Assembly: GCA_024449915.1 (NCBI GenBank)
Contig: JAMZAV010000307.1
Span: 62,001 to 126,000 of the forward strand
DNA: 64,000 bases
Direction: 5' to 3'
DNA from: Sweltsa coloradensis
Taxonomy: Eukaryota; Arthropoda; Insecta; Plecoptera; Chloroperlidae
The translations under genes were made by a program, and so were the position numbers. Below, piece by piece: positions 41,601 through 56,600 of this stretch. Under the pieces are notes generated by a model. It made no database searches and had not been told where the DNA came from. It saw nothing but the letters and a program-made list of their open reading frames with translations. Position 1 is the first letter of the stretch, and every line of letters begins with the position of its first letter.

Positions 41601-44600
41601 TCCAAGTGCCTCTAGTTTCGTCATAGTCAAGAAGTCCTGCTGGTTCATCTTACTCTTAAATTTTTCCGACAACACTATGGTAATTTTTGTGTGTCCACGA
41701 GTTAAAAAAAAAGTTGCTCCCACCTCAATGCCTTCCCAGCTAAAAAGTTCTTCTTTGTCACCTACGAAGCTGTAAAATGAAGAAACACGAAGGCATGATT
41801 AAAAGGTCACACTGTGAGTTTTAGTGGGAACTCTAATTAAAACTGCTCTAAATCAAACCTATCGACGCCGACACTATAGATAAGTTAGTAAAGTACAGCC
41901 CGCGATTACTCTAGTTGTAGAGATGCGAATTTTAAAAAATCGGCGGCCCGGCCTGGCCCGAGGCCCGACCCGAAACGGCCCGGCCCGAAAGACTGGATTT
42001 TTATACTCGCCAGAGCAAATAAGCCGCCTTTGCCAACAGTATTATAGTATTTCTTAGTTCTGCGATTATATTTAGGGCGACGGTCGTCGCCCGCAGTCAA
42101 GCGCACGCGACTGCTAAGGCAACGACGAACTCCAGCCATGTATACAGCTACGCGAGTTGAAGGGTTTTCAGCTATCTGCACACGCCGCCCCGAAAGAGTA
42201 ACAATCTTGAAACTCGGTATATATGACCTGGTTAATGGTCCATGACATACAAAAAAAAATCAACCCGATCCGACAACTCGTTCTGTGTTAAAAAAGGCTC
42301 TCAACATCGTCAAAATCTTTTCGGCTGGCTGGGTGGGTGGGTGGCTGGCTAGTTAGATCTCCTCGGAGCTATATTGAGCCCAACAGAGAAAACGGTAAAT
42401 CTTAGAACAATGAAACTTGGACCACACTTAGTTGTACCTCAGACGCAGTGCCTTTTGCTTTCAAAACCAAAATCGGGTAAAGGGACCTAAGAAAATCAAA
42501 ATTTGGATGATAATCAAAACACGTAATTACCAAGGCGTAGTAATTTGTACAAACTCGAAATTAAACATGCTTTTAACCAATATAAATATCTTGCGTCCAA
42601 AACACAAGGGGCTAAATTTGGGGAGGACCATGGGCCTAAAAATGACAAAAAACATATCTGAACTTTAAGAAATGAATCATTCAAAGCAACGCTACAACTG
42701 AGATGTTTCAAACGTGGAATGCATTTTGATATCTCTCATTCTTTATCACTTTTGAATATGGAAACCAAAATTGGGTAACGGGTACCGGAGAAAATCAAAA
42801 TTATCAAAAGCTAGGGAATTCCGTACTCTTATGAATGATACGCTATACTGAGAAAACGGTTCATCTTAGAACTTTGAAAGTTGGGCCACACTCAGATGTA
42901 CCTCATAACCAAAACCGCATCGGGCAATTGGGACCAGGGAAAATCAAAATGAAAATCAAAACGCGTAATTACTCAGGCGTAGTAATTTATTCAAGCTTGT
43001 AATTAAACATGCACTTAACCATTATAAATATCTAGTGCTTAAGACACAAGGGGTATCTTTGGGGGGACCGTGGGCCCAAAAATTTAAAAAAACAACTTTG
43101 AACTTAACAAATTTAATCATTCAAAGTCCATCATTCACACCTTGATAGCAAACGAACAACAAAAAGATGTAATATCCAAACAAATACAAAAATTTGTAAA
43201 AAAAAAAAAAAAAAAAAACGGCAGCCAAGCTCTCCTTCAAAAGTCTTCGGCTGTGAATGCTGTGAGATATAGAAGTTGAGCCAAGCTTTTTATTCTTTCT
43301 CCCTAGTTTCGCTTTTAAAATAAGTAAGATCATTTCGCCTGTTGACGAGCGCCAAGCCAACGATTTTTGTGGTAAAAAAGTAAAATTTTTAAACTTGAAA
43401 TCATAAAAAAAATTGCTTGGCCAAGAACCAAATTCAATGCCCAAGCCATTTTTTATGATTTCGAGTTTAAAATTTTTACATTTTTTCCACAAAAATCGTC
43501 GCATCGCGCTTTACACACTACGCGTTAATACCATTTGTGTATGTGTCAATCAAAAAAACTTATCAATCAACGCGACTGGAAAAAGCGTTCGCGAAGCGGC
43601 CTAGTAAATCAAAGAAAAGAAAATAAATTTGTAAATAAAATAAAACACCTTGACGCTTACCCATAGGCCATGTTGGCCCCGTCGATGACGACGGGGCGCA
43701 AATTGGCTTCCACAGGTGGGATCTTCAAGCTGGAACAGAAGTTGCTTCCAACTCGGTGTGTTGCAGCGTCGGGACTGCAAGAATAATTCTTGAAAAATCT
43801 CCATTCACTCTCTTCGTCGGTTAACTTCAAGCGCTTCGGATTGAAGATCGTGTGAATCACGTCGGAATCGTCCGGATCTCTCATCCGATTACTATCGTAA
43901 ATCTCGGAAACCTTCTGAAAAATAAGTAAAGTGTCAACCTTAAGAACAGAGACTTGATTTTAACGAATGAATTTAATTAAATGGAATTTAATATGAAGAC
44001 TAAAAAGAATTGTTTTATATTTGTATTAAATGTCTCCTTTTTAGTCATAAAAACTGGTTAACAAAGGAGGACACTAAATTCAACAATGCAAATACAAATG
44101 CAGACAAAATAATTAACTGCTGGAAAACAAATTTTGAATTATTCGACAGCAATTACAAAAGTTATCTTCGATGATATACATTATACATCACTCAACATAA
44201 CCCACCATTACACATCTCACATTACCATCTCACACTTCACATAACACTACAAATTGGCAATTTGCATGACATTTGATGTTTTTCCGAATCACAAAGAAGA
44301 TAGGTAACAAACCTATGATGCAATTTCCAGAACAGAATAATATCCATTCCAGGTTAATTTAAATATGTTCTCGAAGCAGTTACCTTTCAGTGTATTAATA
44401 AAATACTAGGAAAACGCTAAAGTCTCGCCGCGTTGTTGGATGAGCGTAATTGGTGCATTGAGCTGCCATGTGTTACGCGGATTTTCTGTTGTTCTGTGAA
44501 AAAATCATTACAAAGTCGAAGATTTTTTTTTAAATAAATTTAATTTAATAGAAAATCATCTTAATTTTTTTAATTAATCGTAATTTTTAAAAAGAAAAAA

Positions 44601-47600
44601 TCGTAAAATTGCAATTTTCATAAGAAATAGTTATTTGATTGCGCTCAAATTTCACACAAAAATATATAATTCAAAAAATTAAGGTTCTGTGAAAAAATCA
44701 TTACAATAGGATAAAGCATGTAGGTGTTATAAGTCAAAGAATTGTTTTAAAAAAGAAAAAACCCGTAAAATTTCGATTTTCATGAGAAATAATTTTTGAT
44801 TACGCTCAAATTTCACAATAATATCTAAATTCATAAAATTAAGGTGCTGTTAAAAAAATCATTACAATCGGATAAAGCATGTAGGAGTAATAAGTCGAAG
44901 AAATTTTTTAAAATTCGAAAAAAATCGTAAAATTGTGTTTTTTATAAGAAAAAAATTCCCGATTGCGCTCAAAAACGTGGCAGTTCTAAGTTCAGAGATT
45001 TCGAAGGCCTCCATAAAATTTCATCACAATCGGAGTATCGGTTTAGCCGGAATCGTGTTAACAGACACACAAAAATACAAAAAAAAATAAAAAAAAACAT
45101 TCCTGATTTTTTTCTCCAGTGTAGTGAAATGGAATCTTCGCTTCGCTCGCTACGCTCATCCAATTAATTATTTCAAAATGGGCCAAATTCTACTCCAGGC
45201 CCAGACGGGGGACGTTATAAATTAAGCTACTAACTAAGCTTCGCAAACGCTTTTTCAGGCGCGTTGTTGGATGAGCGTAATTGGTGCATTGAGCTGCCAT
45301 GTGCTATGCAGATTTTCTGTTGTTTTGTGAAAAAATCATTACTTAGTCGAAGAAATTAAAAAAAAACAATACAATCGTAATTTAGAAAATGAAACAAATT
45401 GTAAGAAAGCGATTAAATTAATGATTCCGCTCAAAATTCACACGAATATATAAATTCATAAAATTAAGTTTCTTTAAAAAAATCATTACCATCGGATAAA
45501 GCATGTAGGTGTTATAAGCCGAAGAAATGAAAAAATGTGAAAAAATCGTAAAACTGTGATTTTCATGAGAAATAATTTTTCGATTACGCTCAAATTTCAC
45601 AAGAATATATTAATCCATAAAACTAGGAAAACGCTTAAGTCCCGCCGCGTTGTTGGATGAGCGTAATTGGTGCATTGAGCTGCCATGTGTTATGCGGATT
45701 TTCTGTTGTTCTGTGAAAAAATTATTACTAAGTTGAAGATATTTAAAAAATTAAATTAAATTAAATAAAAAATGAACTTAAAATTTTTTAATTTTTCAAT
45801 TAATCGTACTAATTTAAAAAAAAGAAAAAATCGAAAAATTGCGATTTTTATAAGAAATAATTATTCGATTGCGCTCAAATTTCACACGAATATATAAATT
45901 CATAAAATTAAGGTTCTGTGAAAAAATTATTACAATAGAATAAAGCATGTAGGTGTTATATAAGTAAAAAATTGTTTTAAAAAAGAAAAAACTCACTAAA
46001 TTTCTATTTTCATGAAAAATAATTTTTTGATTGCGCTCAAATTTCACACGGATATCTTAATTCATAAAATTAAGGTTCTGTGATAAAATCATTAAAACCG
46101 GATTAAGCATGTAGGTGTTATAAGTAAAATAAATTTTCAAAAAATCGAAAAAAATCGTAAAATTGCGATTTTCATAAGAAATAATTTTTTGATTGCGCTC
46201 AAAAACGTGTCAGTTCTAAGTTTAGAGATTTCGAAAGCCTCCATAAAATGTCATCGCAAACGGAGTATTGGTTTAGCCGGAATCGTGCTGACAAACACAC
46301 AAAAATACAGAAAAAAAAGAAAGAAGGAAAAAAGAAACATTCCGGATTTTTTTCTCCAGTGTATTGAAGTGAAATCTTCGCTTCGCTCATCCAATAAAGG
46401 TTCTCTAAGAAAATCATTACAATCGGATAAAGAATGAAGTTGTCATAAGTCAATGAAATGTTTTTTAAATCGAAAAAATCGTAAAATTGTGATTTTCAAG
46501 AAAAAAAATTTTGATTGCGCTCGAATTTCACAAAAATATATTAATTTATAAAATTAAGGTTCTGTGCAAAAATCATAACAATCGGATAAAACATATAGGC
46601 GTTATTAGTCGAGGAAATTTAAAAAAAAATTGAAAAATCGTAAAATTACGATTTTCATGAGAAATAATTTTTCGATTGAGCTCAAATACGTGGCAGTTCT
46701 AAGTTCAGAGATTTCAAAGGCGTCTAGATAATTTCATCGCAATTGGAGTATCGGTTTAGCCGGAATCGTTTGGACAAACACACAAAAATACAAAAAAAAG
46801 GGGGAAAAAAGCATTACGGATTTTTTTTCCAGTGTAGTCGAATGGATCTTCGCTTCGCTCGCTACGCTCGCTACACTCATCCAACGAGATACGTGTTACC
46901 ACTCGCCAAAGCCCAGTGCAATTACGATTTCACCAATTCCCACTGTTGTGAAACAGACAGCCGCAAGAATGGTAAAATCTCCCTAGCAAATCAGTAAACA
47001 GCCGGTAGCCAGGCCAATCAATAAAAAAACTACTAGCCGCGGGCTTGCATGCCCTGGGTGCGTGCTGAGTTTAGAAACAAACACCTTGAGTTAAGATATT
47101 CAGTATAAAACTCGAGACTAGACTAGGGCACTTTTGTGAATACAAATAAGATGACTTCGAATCCCGGTGTAGGCATTTAGTTATGAACCAACTAAAGTTC
47201 GAGTACAGTCACGGGTATTCACTTGATAGGGCCGTGCATCGATTTCCATCCTTCCCGCCATTTCTTCCACATGGCAACCCACAAACACACCTGTAGGGTC
47301 TGCGCACGTGGCGGCGCTACCATTCTACATGTACACACCTGTACACGCGATTAAATTATAGAGATCTGAGCACGCGTGCTTAGGCATCCTTGCCGAACCG
47401 TATTCTCCGCCTGCAGCCATTCTGCATGAACACATCTGTACAGGGCGTTTACGTCAGAAAGTCAACTTGACCTCAGCCCGACACCCCCTCGTCCCTCACC
47501 TGGACAATACGTGACAAGTGCACGCTCACACCCGGAGATGCATGCAATTGGACCCAGGGGGGCGCATGTGTAAAAAGATGTCCTGCACACATCCCCTGAG

Positions 47601-50600
47601 TCTACCTCTTACCTCTTTTCCCACCTTACGTTCCCTAAGAGCCGAACAAGGTGAGGTACCGCGTTCACCCCTCGCCTACGAACTTTCAAGGAGTCGAGAT
47701 GACATTGGTCAAAAATCACTGAGTATGCGTACTCTCAGTATTACGTCAGAAATGACCACACCCAAAGTTAATAAAAGACTGATGCATCCCTGGACTCGCC
47801 CCTGTCAGCAAAGAATCAGCTAGCTACAACTTCGAACTCAGAGAACCCTGGCCTGGTTGTTATGGAAAGCTTTTCGCTTTCTATAACAGCCATGGCTAGG
47901 AAAAGTATTCACTTAGGACTTGCAACTTTTAACAGTGAAATAAAATCAGCGCAGTCAGTTTAGACTTGGACATTTTTAACCATTCATAAGAGGTTTAGTC
48001 AGGCTCGACGTCACCACATCTTATATGGTAAGCATCCGTCTGTTTCATACAACTTGCCCGCCATTAGAAAGAGTAGCCTAGTCTTTCGGTGTTCAGAAGG
48101 GTGACCTAGACGACCCGTCCAATGACCGCGACCACGCCCAGTCTTGGAGTGTTTTCCCTCGTGCTAAACTGTCGTTAGACACGCACCCTTGCCTAGCGAT
48201 CAATTGTGCTTGCAGAATTACCATGTGTGTACAGATTATAAAATATAACTGGTTCTTTCGATGTCATTAGAGTATATTTAATAAACGGATTGGTGTCAGG
48301 TGTCTTCCAAATAAATGATTGTTGTAAATGTCTAAGGACTATAAAACCTTGAAATGTATTAAATTCGGTGCTTGTGCCGCAATCATGCTTTTATGTATTG
48401 ACAACCAGCTGTAAACGCCTTGCAATAAATAACGTTATGTAGTTTAGAGATAAATGTCTGTTGTTCCTCATTTGCTTCGATACTCTTTGATTCCTACCCA
48501 AGATAGTGGCCTTACCCCGCGCGCTTAGGACAATAAGGAATGTACGGCAAGTAACCAGCCGTCTTCAGATGGAGAATAGGCTCGACTAGGTGTCGTCAAC
48601 CCAAACCAACGTGTTAGAGAACTCCTCCAAGTAACAATAATCATAATAAAACAAATCAATAGTTAGTGAATTCCATCCCGTTAACAATAGTTTTAAAGAT
48701 CCCCTTACATAATAATGATATAGCTAGAGAGCTACCACTTACATAATAATGGTGTCAGAAGTCTTAGGGAGCTACCCCTTGCATAATAATGATATTATAG
48801 CTAGAGATGGCCTCCCCTTACATAACAGATGGTATAAGAGATCTCCCCTTTCATAATACCACCATCACCACGAACAACAGACAACCTAAAGTGGACTTCA
48901 CGGGAAGATTGGTCCGCAGGTACCAGGAATTTCCTCCCCTCTTTACCACCACCACCTTCCTCGGACGGGCAGAGTGCACAAGATATAGATCTTACCTATC
49001 CTCGACCCTTCTATTGATGGTCTCTAAACCCTTGAATAGAGATAAATTAATTTTCTTTTCATTACATAAACTGTTGTAATTTATCTTTTAAATGTTCTTA
49101 AATGTTAATGATTTTAACTTTAATGTTTCCCTGAAATAAAATCAACACGAAAATGTTTTTAAACGCAAAAAATTGATTGAGAACTAACAATGTTTACAAA
49201 ATATTCTTAGCACTTCTGATGAAGAAGTGTGTTGTATATTATACTGTTAAGTTCTTAGTTTTTAATCAATTTTTAGCATTCAAAAACATTTTCGTGTTGA
49301 TTTTACTTCAGTGAAACATTTAAGTTAAAATCACTAACATTAAAGGGCATTTGAAAGGTAAATAACAACAGTTTACATCATGAAAGGAAGGAAGGATTTT
49401 ACTCTATTCAAGCAAAAATAATTCAATTGGATGGTTTCGAGACCATCAATAGAAGGGTCCAGCGACTATTACAATAGATACGATCTACCTCTTGTCCATT
49501 CTACTCGGGCCAAGAAGGTGGTGGTGGTAAAGAAGGGAGGAAATTCTTGGTACCTGCGGACCAATCTTCCCGTGAAGTCCACTTTAGCCCCCCCCCCCAA
49601 CGACATCAACCTCCTATAAATATATAAGTTAAAGTCCTAAGACCCTGCATCTTCCCCTACCTTGTTCTCAGGGACACTTCCACTTTGCTCAATAGTGGGG
49701 GTCTCTGAACTATCGACGTCCATCGGACTCACAGACTGCGTCCTGGATTCCAAATTTATGTATACTGAGAAGTCTATAGGGTTTTTTTCTGTCTTCTTGC
49801 TGGAAGCGGGTCGCTCTCCATGTTTAGCAGTGTACTGCAAAAACAAGAAGAAGAGCAGAATAGTTAGTTAAATACTAGGAAGCTTCGCAAACGCTTTTTC
49901 AGGCGCGTTGTTGGATGAGCGTAATTTTTTAAATACGAAAAAAGTGTAAAATTGACACTTTCATGGGAAATTATTTTTTGATTGCGCTCTAATTTAACAC
50001 AAATTTCTTCTTCTACTTCTTTTTCTCAAATGCCCACATTTGGCCTTTGATGCCATCATGCTTGATGTAGTCAACCAGTAAAGACGAGCCTCCCTTTCCT
50101 CCCTCTTTTTGCCGTTGGCCATTGCTTCACGCTCATTTGCCAGACTGGTACAAGTGTGTTTATATAGATATATAAATTCATAAAATTGAGGTTCTGTGAA
50201 AATATTAATACAATCGGATAAAGCATGTAGATGTTATTTGTCGAAGAATTTTTTTTAACGAAAAAAGCGTAAAATTGCGATTTTCAAAATAAATTATTTT
50301 TTGATTGCGCTCAAATTTCACACCAATATATTCATAAAATTAGGGTTCTGTGAAAAAAGGATTTCAATCGGATAAAGAATGTAGGTATTATTAGTCGAAG
50401 AATGTTTTATAAAAATAAAATAAAATAAGGAAAATTGCGGTTTTGATAAGAAATAATTTTTTGATTGCGCTCAAGTTTCACACGAATATATTAATTCTTA
50501 AAGCTAATGTTTTGTGAAAAAATCATAACAATCGGATAAAGCATGCAGTTGTTATAAGACGAAGAAATATTTAAAAATCGAAAAATTGTAAAATTGTGAT

Positions 50601-53600
50601 TTTAATGAGAAATAATATTTCGATTGCGCTCAAAAACGTGGCAGTTCTAAGTTCAGAGATTTCAAAGGCCTCCATAAAATTTCATTGCAATTGGAGTATC
50701 GGTTTAGCCGGAATCGTGTGGACAAACACACAAAAATACAAAAAGAAAAAAAGAAAAAAAAACATTCCGGATTATTTCTCCAGTGTAGTGAAATGGAATC
50801 TTCGCTTCGCTCACATTGGCGTTTTCCTAGTCTAGTTGGCTATGGCGCCTCTATACCCGGAAAGTGAGAGACCCGGTAGGGTTAAAACAACGCTCGGGAT
50901 TTTTTTTCAACTTTTAACTTTTAAATTTTATTTAACTTAAATGCAAATGTTCCCGGGTACTCAACACATGGCTTTTTCACTCGTCTAACAACGACTTTGG
51001 CGTTTCCCTAGTAGTATTAACACAAACATGGCAAACAAAGTAGCCCCCCCCCCCTAATCCGGCATATTTGTTGCAATGCACTACGGGAGGCGGGGGTAAT
51101 TACAGCCAATGACAGACAAGACATACGTTTGGCAACTTCTTTTATCGATTTTTATCGGCAGTGCCGGATTTCGCGTTCCAGCACTCTTGCAACTCTTGCT
51201 CCAAACACGTTGCATGGCAACATTGTACCCAAATTTGAGAACGTTTCACGATGTTTGACTATGTGCTTTGGATTCATAAATGATGCCTGCTTCACGTTAC
51301 ATAAGTCAGATATCTTAAATAATTCTATTTAAGAAGATATTGGCGTGTAAACACCTTTCGTCACTGCATGCACTCACCATCTGACACTCAAAACTTGATT
51401 GGATAAAAATAATATCTTCAAGAACAAAACCATTGTCGTTAAACTGAATGTTACATATTATCACCTTCTTTTCAATCTATTATTTCTTGTACGTTTGGAT
51501 CATAACAGATTTTGGTCAATATGTTAAGAATTTCAGGGCAATCTGTTTAGCATTTCGGCCGTTTGTCGAGTATATACATACACACACACAAACACAGATG
51601 AAGTCACGTTTGACCTCAATTGTAAGACTCAGTCGCTTCGCTCCCTCGTCTGATTTTCCCTGCTTATAAATACCTTTTGAATACTTTGTTTTTTCTGGCA
51701 TGCCTTAGTTTTAAACGTGGTCCTATTGAAACGTCGTTTGCCTGGCAGTGGATCTCTTCCAGTTAGTTTGTTAGACGTCTCTGGGGACCGGTTATTCTTC
51801 AACAAACAAAAACATACAGGTATTAGAACTAATCCGACCTCATATTAAGGTAGAATACTTTTCTCACGGAAATGGTCACCTTAACAATGTAGTAGTTTCT
51901 CAGCAGGTACTTCCCTGCAAGGTATTATAATTTATAATATCCGATAGGTATCCAAACCACTTCCAATTGATATTCGTGGATATTTACAGGAAAAAGTTTG
52001 GATGATTATTATATTTGAATTCCAATGGTACCCAAAAGATTTCTAATATATAACCTGATAGATATGATTTGGAAACAGTTTGATCCAAATAATATCCGAT
52101 AATATAAAAAACACTGTGCTTATTCGTCGATATTTAGTGGAAATAGTGTTGATAATACTTATATTTGAATCCAAATCGTATCCAATAGGTATTCAGAAGA
52201 TTTCCAATTAATATCCATATTGATATTATTTTACTTCCGATCAAGGCCGGCAATTTAAGTCAGCCCTTTTCAGGTCTCTAAACCACCTGTTAGGCACTAC
52301 TCTCATCCGGACTACATCGTACCACCCTGCCGCCAATGGCACGCCTCCACGCCAGCTCAAGACCGCACTGAAGAAGAGTTTTGGTTTATTTGGATTAAGG
52401 ACGCGTCAACCGTTAGGTCATAATGCACCACTCTAGCCTAAGGGAAGGGGGGGGGGGGGAAATACGAGTTTTTTTCCAGTTTTGTACCGTTTGACAAAAA
52501 AAAATCGTACACCAACTGTTATTTTCAGAAAAACTATTTTAGCTATAGCTTAAGTTACAGCTAAAGGTGTTAAGAAACTATGTCCAGAAAACCGATTCTC
52601 AAAATTTAATTTTGAACTAGATTTGTTGTGTACACTATTGTCCAAAAATCTAAACCTAATTTCCAATAGTGAGGTTATGTCCCGCCCAAAAAAATTCACA
52701 ATTTGTTTCTGTTATTTTAAAGGCCTTCTTTCATTTAGCAAACTTTTCAGACATGTTTCTTCGACTTTCAAACTATCGGCCAGAGGTGGTTTCTTTTATC
52801 GTTATTGAGAAAACTTATCCTTTTGGAATACGTTATCTCTTCCCTATTGGCCCATTTATAAATAAATAAATAAATAAAACACACACACACTTTACACCAT
52901 ACTGAGCCAAACAGGGGAATTAGTTTGTTGTAGTGATTTCCTCTCTATGATCCTCGTTGCTATTTCCATCTTCCGAGCAAAATATCTCCTCAAGACACGT
53001 GCCAGGGGGTCAAGGGACGGGGTCAGCTACACTTTCACTCTAATCAACCAAACAAATAACGGATCAACAGCTTCACGGCTACTTATGACAGCACCTGCCA
53101 GCAGTGTCCGCAACAGTTCCCAATCAACATTCGCCAATCCGTCTCTGGTCGGGACTTATATGCTGCCGTCACTGCTACCCCGCCACTAGTCACGACACGA
53201 GCAGGGGCCCAAGTTTTGAAAAATGCGTTTGCAGTCACCTCTGGACCCTCATTTTATAACGTACAGTGACAACTTGTCACGTGAAATGAAGTGAGAACTC
53301 CAGTTTGGTATTCTGTAACGCCATTTTGAAAGTTGTCATTTGATTTCACGTGAGAAGTTGTCACTGACAAAAATGTTTGTGAGAACTTATCACAAAGCTT
53401 GTTAAAGCCAAAGAATATTAATTAAACAATGCTGAAGCTATTAAATGTATTATACTGTGCTGTTTTAACCGTCCTGTTGTTATTTTTTGCACTTTTTAAA
53501 TGTTCACGTTATTTTTTTCCATTGATTTCAAAGAAAAAAGTGGGGTTATGTTTTTGTTTTGTTTTGCAAAGTGAGGTTATGTGAACTTACGTCTCAATGT

Positions 53601-56600
53601 AGGGCCTTTGAACATCAATAGAAGAAGTTCTTAAAGCTTTTGCCTACTGTAATAATTAGGTCAACCTAGATAGGCTCTAGGGCCCACTAATTCTATGTTT
53701 CTAGAACCCTACGACTGTCACAAGATACGCGTAGGCTAGGACCTAGGCCTAGACTATCCCAAAGGTAGCAGCCTATCAGAAATGCATCTTTAAAATTAAG
53801 AATTAGGAAGAAGTGTGTTCAATATGATAATAAAGTATCAAAGCTAGGCCCTAGCACGACACTGACAGCCTAGAAAAGGCTAGGCCTATGCCTAGTCCTA
53901 TTCTAGCTTGACATTTTGTAGGCTAAAGTTGACCATAGAACACACATCAAGAAAACAAAGAAACAACAAACCGCCATTAACATTATTCGCCTATTCAGAT
54001 TGGTTGAAATACTTTACGTGCTATGGTGGCTCAGCAGTCGCTTTGAAGTTTAACCGAATCCCTGTGCTCGTGACAACTTAACTTCTCACTTGGCCTTCAG
54101 AATCGCTGTTTTCACGTGATATCTTTTCACGTGAAATGATAACTTGTCATAGCGCCGTGTAGTGACAATTATTACATACTAGTTACAGAATAAGGGTCCT
54201 GAAAACGAGTGACTTGGAGGGTCACGTGACTACCAAAACGTACGTTTCCACCCACGGCCGAAAAGCTCGTGGTTTGATGACTAGTGATATATGTTATCGG
54301 CCCTATGATTCACTTACGAATCTTTTAGTAATTTCAGGAAATGTATGCTTTCATTATAGATGGCCGTGACTTTGATTTGTTATTTGTCATTCGTTTGTTA
54401 GAAAGTAATAATGGATGTTTATGTTGAACCGTTATCTTTGTATATCATGTATTACCTATTTTTTTAAATTACGCTTACTATGTATCATTATAAACTCGAG
54501 AATCGACATTCTACACTAATAACAGCCATCGTAATCGTAGGCAATGTTTTTCACTATGGTTCTTTCTTTTAGCGCTAGGCGTAATAATACGCAATTCTGA
54601 TTGGTTGGGGGATGTTTTACATTCACAAAGCTTTGACTCTTTCGGAACAATCGCAACGATGACTAACAGCAACACCCATCTATCCCACAACGTACGTTTT
54701 GATTTCAAAACTAGCAATTTACTCAAGTCACCGAAATGAGGTGGGATAGGAAATACGTTCTGACGGTGGCTTGTGGCTGCAAACGCATTTTTCAAAACCT
54801 GGGTCCCAGGACGTCGCGTGTGCGCACCAGGGACCCAAGTTTTGAAAAATGCGTTTGCAGCCACAAGCCACTGTCAAAACGTAATTCCTATCCCACCTCA
54901 TTTCGGCGACTTGAGTAAATTGCTAGTTTTGAAATCAAAACGTACGTTGTGGGATAGATGGGTGTTGCTGTTAGTCATCGTTGCGATTGTTCCGAAAGAG
55001 TCAAAGCTTTGTGAATGTAAAACATCCCCCAACCAATCAGAATTGCGTATTATTACGCCTAGCGTTCTAGCGCTAAATAAGGAACCATAGTGAAAAACAT
55101 TGCCTACGATTACGATGGCTGTCATTAGTGTAGAATTCCGATTCTCGAGTGTATAATATAATACATAGTAAGAGTAATTTAAAAAAATAGGTAATACATG
55201 ATATACAAGGATAACGGTTCAACATAAACATCCATTATTACTTTCTAACAATGTGAACTAACGAATGACAAATAATAAATCAAAGTCACGGCCATCTTTA
55301 ATGAAAGCATACATTTCCTGAAATAACTAAAACATTCGTAAGTGAATCATAGGGGCGATGACATAAACCACGAGCTTTTCGGTCGTGGGTGGAAACTTAC
55401 GTTTCGAAATTTCAAAACTAGCATTTGGTTCAAAACATACGTTTTGGTAGTCACGTGACCCTCCAAGTCACTCGTTTTCACAGGTGACTGCAAACGCATT
55501 TTTCAAAACTTGGGCCCCAGGGACCCAAGTTTTGAAATAAGCGTTTTGATCAAAACGTCACTTTCATAACGTCACTTGATAACGTCGATTTTTTGTGGTT
55601 TGACAAAATGCTAGTTTTGAATCTTTCTACTGAAGTTGTGAGATAAACTTGCTTTGCTGTTCTTCCCGTCAGCTGTCTCTCCCGCTAGCCGAACATTGCC
55701 GAATTCTGGACCAATCAAATACGAGTATTCTATGCCCGTACACCCAAAGACCTTAGACAAAGATAGGCCTACTGTACATATTACATGTTTATCCAATGTC
55801 TTTGCATTTCCTTGTTTGTTTACGTTTTCCCAGCGTAGTGCCGAACATAACCTATAAAATACAATCAACGTGCATTTGAAAAGCAAGAAGATTTTATTTC
55901 ATCAATACACGATTTGAATAGGCAAAACTCAACGTTTCATAAAATTAAAATAACAAAGATGCGTCTTGGAAATAACTCGCATGAATGCTAAAAGGTAAAT
56001 AAAACGCGAGGTGTCGTGAATGTTGACAAGAGCTAGGGGCCAAGGCCTTTCCAAGGCGGCCCTAGGTCCAAAGGTGCTAGGCCAAGCCTATTAATAGGCT
56101 TTCGACCTAGGTAGCCCTAATTTTATGTAGGGCCTAGGCCTTACCCTAGTGTGGGGCCATGAAATCAAGATTAATTAGTTTATTCACAAATTGAAAATGC
56201 CAAATACATCGTAATAGCCTAGCGCCAAATACCAAGTCCCAAGTGTTCGAATTTAACCACAGCCTTGTGTAAACATGCTTAAGACGAACGAGTATATTAT
56301 ATTGAGAGGGCGTAACGTCAAAAAGCATCATCCCACGCATGTCCCACAAGCTATTTTTCCGTGGGTAGAAAAAGACGTTGTGGGACGTCAAAAAATAGAC
56401 GTTTTGAAAACTAGCTTTTTGAGGAAATCGACGTTATCAGACCACGTGACCACTCAAAACGTCGAAAAATTATCGACGTTTTGATTCAAAACTTGGGGCC
56501 CAGCTCGCTTCGGCACATAGAGATTTATTTCGCATCGCTACGCTCGTTCACTGGAGCGGGGGTCCTGTTAGTGACCTTCTTTATCTGTTATTGAACCCTG

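Noticed and set aside
41906..42181. 91-aa ORF on minus
   Set aside because: Low-complexity CCGG-rich DNA plus repeat sequence shared with 13.6 kb; it lies inside an intron of the NYN gene.
54511..55090. Near-identical ORFs of 105-117 aa on both strands
   Set aside because: They arise from the two arms of a palindromic transposon pair and include its terminal repeats.
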